Assembly (NCBI GenBank): GCA_902825865.1 | Contig: CADECX010000002.1 | Span: forward strand, 46,014-110,013 | Source of the DNA: an uncultured Alphaproteobacteria bacterium | GTDB lineage: Bacteria; Pseudomonadota; Alphaproteobacteria; Micropepsales; Micropepsaceae | Reading direction: 5' to 3' | Length of the DNA stretch: 64,000 nt | Shown: positions 9,601 through 18,241 of the stretch, piece after piece | How the letters are laid out: every line of letters begins with the position of its first letter | How positions within the stretch are numbered: the stretch's first letter is position 1 | The notes under the pieces: model-generated | Databases searched by the model: none | The model's input: the letters and a program-made list of their open reading frames with translations, nothing else | What the model was told of the DNA's origin: nothing | Position numbers and translations under genes: made by a program

Positions 9601-11522
9601 TGCGGGCGGATTCCGATCATCGCGGCATGGGTGCGGATGGGAATGGCGACGGTCTTGTCGGTGGTGCGTCCGCCGGGCTCATGGATGGAAATCCGCACCG
9701 TGGCTTTCAAAGCCAGAGTCGTATCGGCCAAGGCGCCGGTATTGCCGGTAATGGTGCTGATGCCGGCGGCATCGGTTGTGGGCACCGCCAGATCGACCTT
9801 GGTTTCGGAAAAACTGTCGTCCACCCGGCCGAACTGGAAGCCGTGATGCTGGGGATAGGGATCGCTGTCGGCGGCGATGGTGGCTTCGCCGTCGCCGGAA
9901 AGATCGCCGGCCGGGGCGCCGTAAAGAAAGCGGCTCTCCGCGCGGATGTGGAAATCCCCGCCGGGCTTGAGGCTGTTTTCCTGTGCGGTGAGGGTCACTT
10001 TCAGCCGCTGCGGGACAAAGTCCGCCACATCGAACTGAACCCGGCCCACCTCTTTGGCCTTGGGGTCGATATAGGCGGAAATTTGCCAGCGGCCATGCGG
10101 CGCGCCTTGCGACAAGGCCAGATTCCATCCGGCGCTGCCCGCCGACAGCTTGTCGCCATCGACCGTGATGCGGCCCACTTCGATGCCGTCCGGCCGTTGC
10201 GCCACCAAGGTGAGCGGCGCGCTAAGGGCTGCGCCGACACGGTCGCGCAGCATCGCCACCGCCCGAACCGTCTCGCCGGGGCGGTAAATCCCGCGCTCGG
10301 TATAAAGCCAGGCGTCGACCGGGCCGGGCGACGAGCGTCCCCCAACGCCGCGATCGGCCAGATCGAAGGCCGCGCGCCGCAGGTCCAGGAAACTGAAATC
10401 GCCGTCCGGGCCATAGGCCATCACCATGACGGGTTCGTCGCCGCCGGTTGCCTTGAACAGGCCGGCGTCAAAATCCGCCCTGCCATTGCCATCGGTGGTG
10501 GCGCTCGCCAATAGGCTGTTGTTGCGCGCCACCAGGGTCAATTTGACCGCCGCCACCGCCGTCGCGCGATTGTAGGAACGGGCAAAGACGCTGAGGCCGG
10601 AGCCGGTGGCGGCATTGGCGCTGGCAAAGCTGGTAAGGGAAATATCGCTGTCCACCACCCATTGCATCGCCATGACCCGGCGGTAATCCTCTTCATTGCC
10701 GGATTTTTTGGCCGCGTCCTGCGCCAGCAGCACATAAGCGCCGGGCTTGCCGCTCTTCAGCAGGTCCCGGATGGGGATCAAGGTCACCACGGTGTCGTTC
10801 TTGAGATTGTCCACCGCCATGGTGCCCTGCCACACCAGGGTGCCTTGATTGTTTTCCAGCTCCCGGATGCCCCAATTGTAGAGGGTGGCATCATCTATCG
10901 TGCCGGTTTGAATCTGCGACAGGAGCCGGTCGCCGACCCGGATGATCTTCAGCGACAGCTTGCCGATATTGACCGTGGTGACCGGTACGCCGGCGGTGTT
11001 TTCCCGCGGCAGGATGATCCCGCCGGAAAAGCTTACCAGGGACGGCTTGTCCCGCAGTTCGACCGGCACCGTTTCCGCTTCGACCAGCCTGTCGCTGCCG
11101 GCCGAGGGCAATCCCGCCTTGAGAGCGACGCTATAAGTCGTCCCGAAATCCAGGCCGGCCAGGCACAGGCGCGTATCCGCCACCCGCGCCGCAACGCGGA
11201 CGACAGGGTCGACGGTCAGATAGTCTTCATAATGGGTTCGGCCGCTGGCATCCAAAGCCCGGGTAAAGACCAGGCAAGCCTCGGCCTGGGGTTTGGTGAC
11301 GTCGATCTCCAGCCGGCGGAAGGCAAAGGGTCCGCTGGCGGTAATCGGCGTGCCGGGCACCGCGCCGGTGACAACGGAAAGTCCGCTCTGCAGCCGCGCC
11401 AGCACACCCGCATTCCGGTCGCCGCTTCGCGCGCCGATGAAGTAGATCGCCACCAAAGCCGCCAGGATAAGCGCGCCAAGTCCGCCGCCGACAACAAATA
11501 AAAGCCGCCGATTGTTGTTCAT
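6597..11522 (-). CDS. yfhM: Bacterial alpha-2-macroglobulin (YfhM-like)
   Basis: About 1641 residues from the ATG at 11522. It has one N-terminal hydrophobic anchor (about residues 6-28) and a chain of macroglobulin domains. The thioester motif GCLEQ places the reactive Cys at residue 1180. The family traps proteases: cleavage of a bait region activates the thioester, which binds the attacker covalently. Here it is expected on the periplasmic face of the inner membrane. An upstream in-frame TTG would add eight residues; I prefer the ATG because it is preceded by a G-rich stretch. It is co-transcribed with pbpC through an ATGA overlap. Confidence 0.93.
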   Translation of the reverse strand: MNNNRRLLFVVGGGLGALILAALVAIYFIGARSGDRNAGVLARLQSGLSVVTGAVPGTPITASGPFAFRRLEIDVTKPQAEACLVFTRALDASGRTHYEDYLTVDPVVRVAARVADTRLCLAGLDFGTTYSVALKAGLPSAGSDRLVEAETVPVELRDKPSLVSFSGGIILPRENTAGVPVTTVNIGKLSLKIIRVGDRLLSQIQTGTIDDATLYNWGIRELENNQGTLVWQGTMAVDNLKNDTVVTLIPIRDLLKSGKPGAYVLLAQDAAKKSGNEEDYRRVMAMQWVVDSDISLTSFASANAATGSGLSVFARSYNRATAVAAVKLTLVARNNSLLASATTDGNGRADFDAGLFKATGGDEPVMVMAYGPDGDFSFLDLRRAAFDLADRGVGGRSSPGPVDAWLYTERGIYRPGETVRAVAMLRDRVGAALSAPLTLVAQRPDGIEVGRITVDGDKLSAGSAGWNLALSQGAPHGRWQISAYIDPKAKEVGRVQFDVADFVPQRLKVTLTAQENSLKPGGDFHIRAESRFLYGAPAGDLSGDGEATIAADSDPYPQHHGFQFGRVDDSFSETKVDLAVPTTDAAGISTITGNTGALADTTLALKATVRISIHEPGGRTTDKTVAIPIRTHAAMIGIRPQFDGGQVAENSRAGFEVIAVDAEGKRIALDGLTYSWVREDTSYQWFQSNGEWRYQPSTRDRMVSSGGTRVAAGASTRLEQALPWGSYRLTVSDPKSGTSSAFRFYSGWSASGAGDRPDRIPVAADKPSYAPGAVARVRIKPDGTGKALVVVAGDRLFSSRLIDAPAAGATVDIPVSADWGAGAYVLVTTYRPLADVTGREPVRSIGVAWLGVDNAPRTLKLTVGGAPKILPRQKLTLPVTVAGLSAGEEAYVTLAAVDEGILQLTDFKSPDPVGYYFGKRRLGVLVRDDYGRLIRAEKGALGALQQGGDGFGGRSLAVVPQKTVALFSGLVKVGAGGVANIPLDVPDFNGSLRLMAVAWSGNKLGHGDRMLIVRDPVVADLVLPRFLAPGDNVAAGLNLDNVEGGPGTYVATIQTRGPLSLPAGARTVVNQTLQRGQRTVVPVQLRGAGLGIADITLDVRGPGGFHVSHNWPIQVRPAQLDVTHEEDVPLAGGATYVADKSLVSNLVGSTANVSLSISAAHGYNNVPGLLKWLDKYPYGCLEQTSSRALPLLWFNDMADLVGYPKDQALRGRVQESIDAILDMQNYAGNFGLWGPGEDAENFISIYALDFLTQARAKGYVVPNDAMRRGIDWLKSTASEDGSDLSRAYAFYVLALNGQANVSDLRYFSDTKVTGMYSALAAALTGAAANQVGDRARATFGFDKARSLIAKADVMSYATAYTQHNYWYEYGSVLRDLSGVLALAAENGRADLVPFLLDRGKSLDMHIEDTSTQEKGWMLRAAYALTRQKLPLDVTVNGAPATPRRGAVRLTPNLAQLNSGITFVNRSDAGIWRSSAVTGTPSAALPPAENGVTVKKSIWTMSGAPADLANLRQNDRVIVQISGTVPEGVHRQMGIIDLLPAGLEIEQPLRGPDAKAYSFLGGLTEANMQDARDDRYVAAFTIDTIYRRYESDPMEKRRAFHVAYIARAVSVGRFVLPAASVEDMYAPAVRARTAMGEVTINK

Positions 11523-11621
11523 TCCACGCCCCGAATCTTTGCGCAAACCTAGTGCAAGCGCAGGTGTAAGCGCATGCCTGAATCACGGCGGGACTTTGAC
11601 AAAGCGGTTGGTAGTTTCAGT

Positions 11622-12890
11622 TTATTTTTTTGGACAGTCGAGACGGCCGCGTTTGCCGTCTTGCGCGGTGGCGAAGCGGCACTGGCCGGTCGCTTTGCCG
11701 GCGGGATCGTAAAGATCGATTGTCCAACCGCCTTCGGCGCGGGTCATCAGCAGAAAACCGAAGCCATCTACTGACAGGCCGTCAGCGACGGTCACGCCGG
11801 AATGACCCTGGAATTGCGCGCCCCTGAGATTTTCCGGAGTGGCGTGAAGATTGTCGCCGCCATTGCCCGCCACGATCTGCGGCGGCACCTTGCCGTCATA
11901 GTTAATCGCTTCGAAGCTATGGATATGACCCGACAGCATCAGCTCGACATTGGACGCGATGGGCGGAGAGCCGGACTGGGTTGCAACACGCACCGCATCG
12001 ATCAAGGCCAGATTGCCACCTATCGGAATGCCCAAAGGTCCGGTGATCGCCGCCCAGATCGGACGGTGATGAACGAACCAGACCGGCGCGGGGATGGCGG
12101 CAAGTCCCGTCAGCTCCGCGGCATAGAGAGGGGAGTCGTCGCGGTTGAGTTCGGTGTCCTGGGCGGTGGCATCGTCCATCACCGCCAGCCGAAGCGCTCC
12201 CAGATCAACGGTATAGACCGGCAGATGCGGGATGCAGGGCGCGGCGGGGTCAAAGGCGGACGGCCCTTGCAGCCTCAGCCAGCCGGGGCCGGTGCGCAGG
12301 CAATCCTCATGATTGCCGCGCACCAGCACAATCGGCGCCGCCTTCAACAGCGCCGCGGCCGGAGTGTAGAAATCGGCTTGCCAGGTGGCCCAGTTGTCCC
12401 CCCAGGGCGAGCCGGCACAGCCTTGATTGCCCGGCGGACAGGGGCTTTCGCGATAAAGATAATCGCCGACATGGATCACCAGGTCGGGCTTCAGCGCCGC
12501 CGCGGCGTCGGCCAGGCGTGGGAAGGGCCATTTGTCCGGATCGTTGCAGGCCTGCAGGGCCCCGCCCTTGATGCGGCAACCGGTATCGCCCAGCACCAGT
12601 ATACGTTCGGGCTTGGCCACCGGCAGCGGCAGCGTTTCACCCGCGATATCGCCCCGCACCGCGCCGGCCGGAAGGACGGCGGCGCAGACTTGCGGGAAGT
12701 CGGCTGTCGCCGCGGCGCGCGCGGTCATCGCCACATCGCCCTTGTCGGTGCGCAGGACGGGACAAGCAGCGGCTTCGGTGACCAGGCGGGCTTCAAAGCC
12801 GGATACGGTTGCCTGGACCCAGGCGCTGTCGGCAGCGACCGCCGTCATCGGACTGACACAAAACAGCAGAGACAGCGCCAGCCTTTTCAT
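11622..12890 (-). CDS. Secreted calcineurin-like metallophosphoesterase
   Basis: 422 residues with a Sec signal peptide (hydrophobic 3-15, cleavage near AVAA-DS). The metallophosphoesterase core shows the usual metal-ligand blocks in order: LGDTGCR (Asp102), HVGDYLYRE, RGNHEDC, a His block VHHRPIW and the final GHIHSFE. The family hydrolyses phosphomonoesters or diesters with a two-metal centre. The substrate is not evident. Several Cys residues suggest disulfides in the periplasm. It lies downstream of the TonB receptor gene on the same strand, 43 bp away, so the two may be one transcription unit. Confidence 0.85.
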   Translation of the reverse strand: MKRLALSLLFCVSPMTAVAADSAWVQATVSGFEARLVTEAAACPVLRTDKGDVAMTARAAATADFPQVCAAVLPAGAVRGDIAGETLPLPVAKPERILVLGDTGCRIKGGALQACNDPDKWPFPRLADAAAALKPDLVIHVGDYLYRESPCPPGNQGCAGSPWGDNWATWQADFYTPAAALLKAAPIVLVRGNHEDCLRTGPGWLRLQGPSAFDPAAPCIPHLPVYTVDLGALRLAVMDDATAQDTELNRDDSPLYAAELTGLAAIPAPVWFVHHRPIWAAITGPLGIPIGGNLALIDAVRVATQSGSPPIASNVELMLSGHIHSFEAINYDGKVPPQIVAGNGGDNLHATPENLRGAQFQGHSGVTVADGLSVDGFGFLLMTRAEGGWTIDLYDPAGKATGQCRFATAQDGKRGRLDCPKK

Positions 12891-12933
12891 GACGCGAGCC
12901 TAAGCGGGCCCTGAAGCTAGAACAATCGCTTGC

Positions 12934-15315
12934 CTAAAAAAGCCTTTTAAAAGTGACTTTCCAGGTGCGGCCGACACCGGGCAGAGCGCTGAGATTGGCA
13001 TAGGTGTCGGCGCCCGGTGTGAAATAGCGCTCGTCTCCCAGATTGTTCACATTCAGGCTGGCCTCCCACACATCCCATTGCACAAAGGCGGAGGCGTTCA
13101 AGGTGACATAAGACGGATAGAGGATGGGGCTGGGCACCGGCTGCTGGGTCTTGCCGACATAGGTGCCACCGAAAGTCGCGCCCCAGCTGCCCCACGACGC
13201 CGCATCACTCGTCCAGGTGACATAGGGGCTGATCACCGCATGCGGCAGCAGGGTGTTTTCATAATCGCCGCCCCGCCCAGGCAAAGTGGAGAAATCGAAC
13301 GTGATGTAGCTGCCGCCGAAACCGTTCTGCGGCGTCACGCCATACGTACGCGCCGGGACATAGGAGAAACTATGATCCGGGCCCTTGATGGTGGTGTGCT
13401 GCAGCGACCCCGCCAGAGTCAGGCTGAGATTGGGGGTGGCGACATAGCGCAACTCCGCTTCAACGCCTTTGGCGCGGGTGCCGATCACGCTGGTAACCCC
13501 GCCGCCCTGGCTGAGCTGGGTGCGGTTCTGGACGTACCAGTCCAGGCTGCCGACCAGATGGCCATCCAGGGCGGTGAATTTCACGCCCACTTCATTGAGG
13601 AAGGAATTGGACAGCCAGTTACGCGCCGCCAGCAGACTGGTCAGAACCTGGCTGGCCTGCCCGATTTCCAGCGCCGACGACTTGGCGGTGGTGACATAGG
13701 GCACCAGTCCCCAGGGGGTTTTGTAGGAAAGGCTGGCGGAATAGGTGAAGCGTCCGGCATTGCCGCGGCCGCTGGCGGGCTCGAAGGCCAGCACACCCAT
13801 ATCGACCGAACGCACATTATAGTCGTCATAACGCCCGCCCAGGACGAGGTCCAAACTGTCGTTCCAGTTCAAGTCGGTGGTGACAAAGACACCCGCATTG
13901 CCGCTGTTGGTGCGGACGTCATTCTCCCAACCCAGGCCAATGGCGCCCGGCGGATCGCTGTTGAAGGGGGAATCGATAATGTCGTTGGCGGCCGCGCCCG
14001 CAGCGATGTCGCGGCGGTCCAGCGCGATCACGCCGCTGTTGAAGCTTTCTTTCCCGACGGCATGGACAGTGCGGTAGGACAGCCCCGCCACCGTCTGGGT
14101 CTTCAACAAGCCGAAATCGCGTTTGAGGTCGTAACGCAGCCGCACTTCGCCGATCTGGGTGCGATAGGAGCCGGGAAAGCCATAGGAAACAAAACGGTCA
14201 TTCTGCAGCGTGTCGCCGAACAGCTGCAGGCGCAGGCTTTCGCCTTCACCCAAACTGTTTGCCAGTTCCAGAAAGGCGGTGTGGGTGGTGGTGTTGGAGA
14301 AATCCACGCCGCGCGCGGTGTAGACGGTGCGCGGGTCGAGTGTGGTTGTGCCGAAACCGCTGTCCAGCCGGTGGGCCGCGTCCTGGCAGGCGACACAGGC
14401 CAAGGCGCGGAAATTGGGATCGAAGAAATAGGGATTGCCGCCCAACTCGTTCAGGGTGAGGCGGCCATTGCCGTCCGCATCGGTCAAGGATGTGTTGCGG
14501 CCGGTGATGTAGCTGCCGCTGTCGATCAACGGCTGAGTCAGGCGGTTCCAGCCCGGGGTTTGCACGTCACCATCGGAATGAAAATACATATAGTCGGCGG
14601 AAAGCGACCAGCCGCCCCAATCCAGCCCGCCGGTCAGCTGGATCAAGTGATGACTGGGATGGATGCCGCGATAAAAGCTGAAACTGTCGTCCAGTTCGCC
14701 ATAGGCATGCAGCCCGCCCATAGCTTCGCCGATCGCGATCGGCGTGCTGATCTGGGCGGTGGCATTGCGTTTGGAATAGCTGCCATAGGTGACGGTGACT
14801 TCACCGCCGAACGCGTCAGTGGCGCTGGCGGTCTTGGGCAGGAAATTGACCAACCCGCCGACCTTGCCGGCGCCATACAGCGGCGATGGCGGCCCGCGCA
14901 GGATCTCGATGCCCGCCGCATCGGCCAAGGGCGTGGAATAAGTGCCGCGATTTTCCACCCGCTTGAAACCACGGAAATAATTCTCCGCCAAGGTGCCGCG
15001 CAACGACACCGCGCCTTCGACGCCATAATAGCTGGCGGTATAGGCCGAAGGGGTGATCGCGGTGAGATCATTGATCCCGGAAATGCCATAGCGCGCGATG
15101 GTCGTGTCGCTGACCAGGGTGATGGCGCGCGGGGTTTCGATCAGCGGCTTGTCCAACCCGAAGGCGGCGCTATTGGCGCGGGTTTCCAGCAAGCGCACCG
15201 GATCGCCGGTGACGGTGATGGCTTCCACCCCCTGCCCCCAGGCCGCGCCCGCGCAAAAAACCGCCCACCCGGCGGCGGCAAAAATCGTCCGGCCCCATCT
15301 CATGGCGCGGTACAT
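12934..15315 (-). CDS. TonB-dependent siderophore receptor
   Basis: About 793 residues with a signal peptide ending near GAAWGQ. The plug domain follows, with PRAITLVSD, a VSLRG block and GIEILRGPPSPLYGAGKVGG. The 22-strand barrel ends GRTWKVTFKRLF, with the C-terminal Phe typical of outer-membrane proteins. The plug features match the siderophore (FhuE/FpvA-like) class, so it probably imports a ferric chelate using TonB energy; the ligand is unknown. I chose the ATG at 15315, which follows GGAAG at about 5 nt. A GTG at 15321 and an ATG at 15303 are alternatives. A perfect palindrome sits just upstream (15339-15354). Confidence 0.88.
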   Translation of the reverse strand: MYRAMRWGRTIFAAAGWAVFCAGAAWGQGVEAITVTGDPVRLLETRANSAAFGLDKPLIETPRAITLVSDTTIARYGISGINDLTAITPSAYTASYYGVEGAVSLRGTLAENYFRGFKRVENRGTYSTPLADAAGIEILRGPPSPLYGAGKVGGLVNFLPKTASATDAFGGEVTVTYGSYSKRNATAQISTPIAIGEAMGGLHAYGELDDSFSFYRGIHPSHHLIQLTGGLDWGGWSLSADYMYFHSDGDVQTPGWNRLTQPLIDSGSYITGRNTSLTDADGNGRLTLNELGGNPYFFDPNFRALACVACQDAAHRLDSGFGTTTLDPRTVYTARGVDFSNTTTHTAFLELANSLGEGESLRLQLFGDTLQNDRFVSYGFPGSYRTQIGEVRLRYDLKRDFGLLKTQTVAGLSYRTVHAVGKESFNSGVIALDRRDIAAGAAANDIIDSPFNSDPPGAIGLGWENDVRTNSGNAGVFVTTDLNWNDSLDLVLGGRYDDYNVRSVDMGVLAFEPASGRGNAGRFTYSASLSYKTPWGLVPYVTTAKSSALEIGQASQVLTSLLAARNWLSNSFLNEVGVKFTALDGHLVGSLDWYVQNRTQLSQGGGVTSVIGTRAKGVEAELRYVATPNLSLTLAGSLQHTTIKGPDHSFSYVPARTYGVTPQNGFGGSYITFDFSTLPGRGGDYENTLLPHAVISPYVTWTSDAASWGSWGATFGGTYVGKTQQPVPSPILYPSYVTLNASAFVQWDVWEASLNVNNLGDERYFTPGADTYANLSALPGVGRTWKVTFKRLF

Positions 15316-15338
15316 AGGCACTTCCGGACGGAAATGCC

Positions 15339-15354
15339 ATGTAACATTTTACAT
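15339..15354. promoter_or_regulatory. Palindromic operator-like site upstream of the TonB receptor gene
   Basis: ATGTAA-CATT-TTACAT is a perfect 6+4+6 inverted repeat lying 24 bp upstream of the receptor start. A TAAAAT hexamer on the minus strand overlaps it, so a bound repressor would cover a plausible -10 box. The surrounding 15390-15415 stretch is unusually AT-rich for this genome. The regulator is unknown, and the site does not look like a standard Fur box. Confidence 0.45.
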
Positions 15355-15408
15355 CAGCCGCTCAACAGAACTGAATGGCAGGCCACAATTTCTACTTATA
15401 TACTTGAA

Positions 15409-16020
15409 TTATATGGATTTTTTCCAATTTTCGGCCAATTCCTGCATCGAAGCCACCGTCGCCCCGCTCAAGGCCAATGCCTTTAGCGCATGGCTATGCA
15501 GGTCCGGCTCATAGGCCGCGCAGGCGTCCTCGGCGATGAAAATATGGAAGTCGTGCTCGAAGCCGTCCCAGGCCGAGGCAGCCACACAGCATTCGGTGGT
15601 CAGGCCCGCCAACACCAGCGTGTCCACGCCACGGGCATGAAGCTGGTCGGCCAGGCCGGTGCGGGCGAAGGCGCTGAAATGAGTCTTGGAAACGATCATG
15701 TCATCCGCCTGGGGCAGCGGCCCGATGAAATCCGCGCCGCGGCTGCCTTCCACGCACAAATCGCGTTCGTCATCGTGACGGCGCGCCTTGGCCTCGCGCG
15801 CGATTTTATTTTCGACGCCCGCGAGCAGACGCACAAAGACGATCTTCACCCCGGCTTGCCGCGCCGCATCGGCCAGCCCTACCGCTTTGGCCAGCGCCGC
15901 CTGGGGCGCGGTCATGTCCGCCCCCCGCCGCGCCATTTCGCCGTCGGGGGCGCCGAAATCGACCTGGCAATCAATCACGACAAGGGCGGTACGGTTCGGC
16001 GCGATCCAATCGGGTTTCAT
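15409..16020 (-). CDS. Isochorismatase-family cysteine hydrolase (RutB-like)
   Basis: 203 residues of the isochorismatase fold. The catalytic triad is visible: Asp17 in VVIDCQVDF, Lys112 in SKTHFSAF, and Cys145 in TTECCV. RutB of the Rut pathway is a member that hydrolyses ureidoacrylate peracid made by RutA. The gene directly follows a RutA-like monooxygenase with an ATGA overlap, which makes a downstream hydrolase role likely. Other members cleave amides such as nicotinamide or carbamoylsarcosine, so the substrate stays open. It is the last gene of a four-gene operon. Confidence 0.85.
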   Translation of the reverse strand: MKPDWIAPNRTALVVIDCQVDFGAPDGEMARRGADMTAPQAALAKAVGLADAARQAGVKIVFVRLLAGVENKIAREAKARRHDDERDLCVEGSRGADFIGPLPQADDMIVSKTHFSAFARTGLADQLHARGVDTLVLAGLTTECCVAASAWDGFEHDFHIFIAEDACAAYEPDLHSHALKALALSGATVASMQELAENWKKSI

Positions 16021-17048
16021 GGGAAGGCTTTGCGAAGAACGGGAAGGATGTCGCGGGCGGTAACGCGCAAACCTTGAACATAGTCGTCATAGACGAACAT
16101 CAATCCGTCGATATCGCAGTCGCGCAGGAATTGCTCGATTTTGGCGGCGCAGGTGGCAGGCGAACCCACCGCCGCCTGGGTCATGAAGGCGCCTTGCGCC
16201 CGCGCCGTCATGGCATTTCCGGCAACACCATAGCTTTCCAGCATGCCCAGCACCGCGCCCTCGTCCAGGCCGTCGCGATATTTCTGCGCCTTGGCTTCGG
16301 CCTCAGCATCCGTCGGGGCGGTGATCACCGTCATCATGCAATAGGTTTTGATCGGCTTGCCCAATTTTGCCGCCAGGGCGCGGGCGCGCGCCGACGCATC
16401 GCGCGTCTCCGCCTCGTTGCGGCCGCCGATGAAACAGCCGTCCGCCTCGCGCACCGAAAATTCAAAGCCGCGGGCCGACATGCCGGCACAGATCAGGAAA
16501 GGCAGCTTCAGCGGCTTGGGTTCGCTGACGCAATCACGGAAATCGAAGTGGCGGCCCTTGAAGCTCACGCTGGGTTCCGACCACAGGCGCTTGACGATCT
16601 GGGTCCATTCCTCGGTCAAATCGTAGCGCGCGTCATGGTCGAGCGCGGGGTCCCAGGCGCCCATCTGCTCGAACTCACCGCGATAGGCGCCCGCCACGAT
16701 ATTCAATCCGGCGCGCCCGCCGCTGATATGGTCCAAGGTGGCGATCACCTTCGCCGCCACCGCCGGATTGTGCAGAATGGCGTGCAAGGTCGCCCAGATC
16801 TTGATTTTTTTGGTGACGGCGGCGATTCCCGCCATCATGGTGACGGCTTCCAGACTATGGCCCCAATGACCGGTATCGCCGCCGAAGCCGCGCCACTTGC
16901 CCATCGCCATCACGAAATCGAAGCCTTCTTCCTCGGCGATCAGGGCGGCGTCGCGATTTTGCGCCCAGCCGCCATCCAGCAGCGGCGTGTTGCGGCTGAC
17001 GATCCAACCGCCATTCGCCACGGGGAGGAAGACACCGAACTCTTTCAT
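16017..17048 (-). CDS. Luciferase-like FMN monooxygenase (RutA-like)
   Basis: 343 residues of the bacterial luciferase-like fold. The sequence follows RutA closely: it starts MKEFGVFLPVANGGWIVS, then has KWRGFGG, HSLEAVTMMAG, DHISGGRAGLNIVAG and EFEQMGAW. RutA opens the uracil ring with FMNH2 and O2. Relatives act on other heterocycles, amides or sulfonates, so uracil is likely but not certain. It overlaps the MFS gene upstream and the RutB-like gene downstream by four bases each. No flavin reductase (RutF) is encoded nearby, so reduced flavin must come from elsewhere. Confidence 0.85.
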   Translation of the reverse strand: MKEFGVFLPVANGGWIVSRNTPLLDGGWAQNRDAALIAEEEGFDFVMAMGKWRGFGGDTGHWGHSLEAVTMMAGIAAVTKKIKIWATLHAILHNPAVAAKVIATLDHISGGRAGLNIVAGAYRGEFEQMGAWDPALDHDARYDLTEEWTQIVKRLWSEPSVSFKGRHFDFRDCVSEPKPLKLPFLICAGMSARGFEFSVREADGCFIGGRNEAETRDASARARALAAKLGKPIKTYCMMTVITAPTDAEAEAKAQKYRDGLDEGAVLGMLESYGVAGNAMTARAQGAFMTQAAVGSPATCAAKIEQFLRDCDIDGLMFVYDDYVQGLRVTARDILPVLRKAFP

Positions 17049-18235
17049 GCCGGCCTCTTATGCGGCGGGCGCATCAACACCACGGCGACAAGGACCAGCG
17101 CCACCATCACGGCAAGGCCGATAAAGAACGGCGTGAATCCGCCGGTATGGTCGCGGGTCAACCCCGCAAAGGTCGGCGCCACCGCGCCGATGGTGGAGAT
17201 CAGATTGACGGTGGAAAACAGTTCCAGATAGGGGCCGCGCCCGAAATAATCCAACAGCAGAATAGTGGCGGCAAAAAGCGTCAGGCCATAGCCGACACCG
17301 ATGCCGGCGGCATAGATCAGCATCATCGGCACGTCACGCGCCGCACCCAAGGCCAGCAAGCCGACAATCAGGCTCGCCAGCGACACGATCAGCAAGCTCT
17401 TGGCGCCGACAAAGCGGGTGAGAATGCCGCCGGCCAGCCGGGCGCCGGAATTGAGCAAGGCTTCCACGCTTAAAATACCGGCGGCGGTCGCCGCCGCCAC
17501 GCCATGCTGGGTCAGGTGCGCCACCGACACCGAACTGGCGGTGATGCCACAGAACTGAAAAGCGGCATAGGCGGCGGCGATAATCCAAAATTGGCGTGTC
17601 TGCAGCGCCTCGCGCATGGTCCAGCGCTCGGTGGAAATTTCGGGATCGCTCTCCGCGGCATGACCGACGTCGGTCTTTGCATCGATCAAAAAGGCCGCAA
17701 TTATTCCGATCAGCACAATAAGCGCGCCCACCACCAGCCAATAGCTGCGCCAGTCGCCGGTGATCCCCAACACTTGCGAATAGAGCAACGGTCCGGCCAC
17801 ACCGCCCAACCCGCCGATGGTGAAAAACAGGCCAATGGCGAAGGACGGCCGGGGAAACAGCCGCGACACAAGATAGGTGCCGGGCACCGAGTCCAGCAGG
17901 GTGAAGCCCAACCCCGCCAAGGACGCGCCCACAAAATAAAGCAGCAATCCATCGGTGCGGGCCAGGCAAAGAAAAGCCAGTGCCATCACCACGCATCCCG
18001 CCAGAAGACAGGCGCGCACGCCGAAACGGCGGATCAAGGTGGCAGGGATGGCGCTGGTGATGCCGCAAAGAAAGCCCAGCAAGGTGAAGCCGAAGCCCGC
18101 GCCGGTCCAGGTCCAACCCAATTCCGCGACCATGGCGGGCAGCGCGAGGCCCAGGCTGGCGAAGGTGGCGGCCGTGATGATGAAGTACAGCGCGCTCATC
18201 AGACCCAAGGTCAGCCAGCCGCGACGCTCAATCAT
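17045..18235 (-). CDS. MFS transporter
   Basis: 396 residues with about twelve hydrophobic segments and a central hydrophilic loop (near residues 190-210). The pattern fits the major facilitator superfamily, in the broad oxalate/formate or monocarboxylate-like group. It sits between the GntR regulator and the RutA-like gene, and so probably imports the substrate of this small catabolic operon. That would replace RutG, the uracil permease of the classic rut operon, which is a different family. The ATG follows the regulator stop by 6 bp. Confidence 0.85.
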   Translation of the reverse strand: MIERRGWLTLGLMSALYFIITAATFASLGLALPAMVAELGWTWTGAGFGFTLLGFLCGITSAIPATLIRRFGVRACLLAGCVVMALAFLCLARTDGLLLYFVGASLAGLGFTLLDSVPGTYLVSRLFPRPSFAIGLFFTIGGLGGVAGPLLYSQVLGITGDWRSYWLVVGALIVLIGIIAAFLIDAKTDVGHAAESDPEISTERWTMREALQTRQFWIIAAAYAAFQFCGITASSVSVAHLTQHGVAAATAAGILSVEALLNSGARLAGGILTRFVGAKSLLIVSLASLIVGLLALGAARDVPMMLIYAAGIGVGYGLTLFAATILLLDYFGRGPYLELFSTVNLISTIGAVAPTFAGLTRDHTGGFTPFFIGLAVMVALVLVAVVLMRPPHKRPA

Positions 18236-18241
18236 CGTGCT

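Noticed and set aside
6723..10514. A 1263-codon open frame on the plus strand opposite the alpha-2-macroglobulin gene
   Set aside because: It is an antisense shadow of a real GC-rich gene: low-complexity composition, no domain pattern, and no ribosome-binding site. The same holds for long frames opposite 12934-15315, 20247-22190, 28123-29976, 30325-32673 and 38120-40948.
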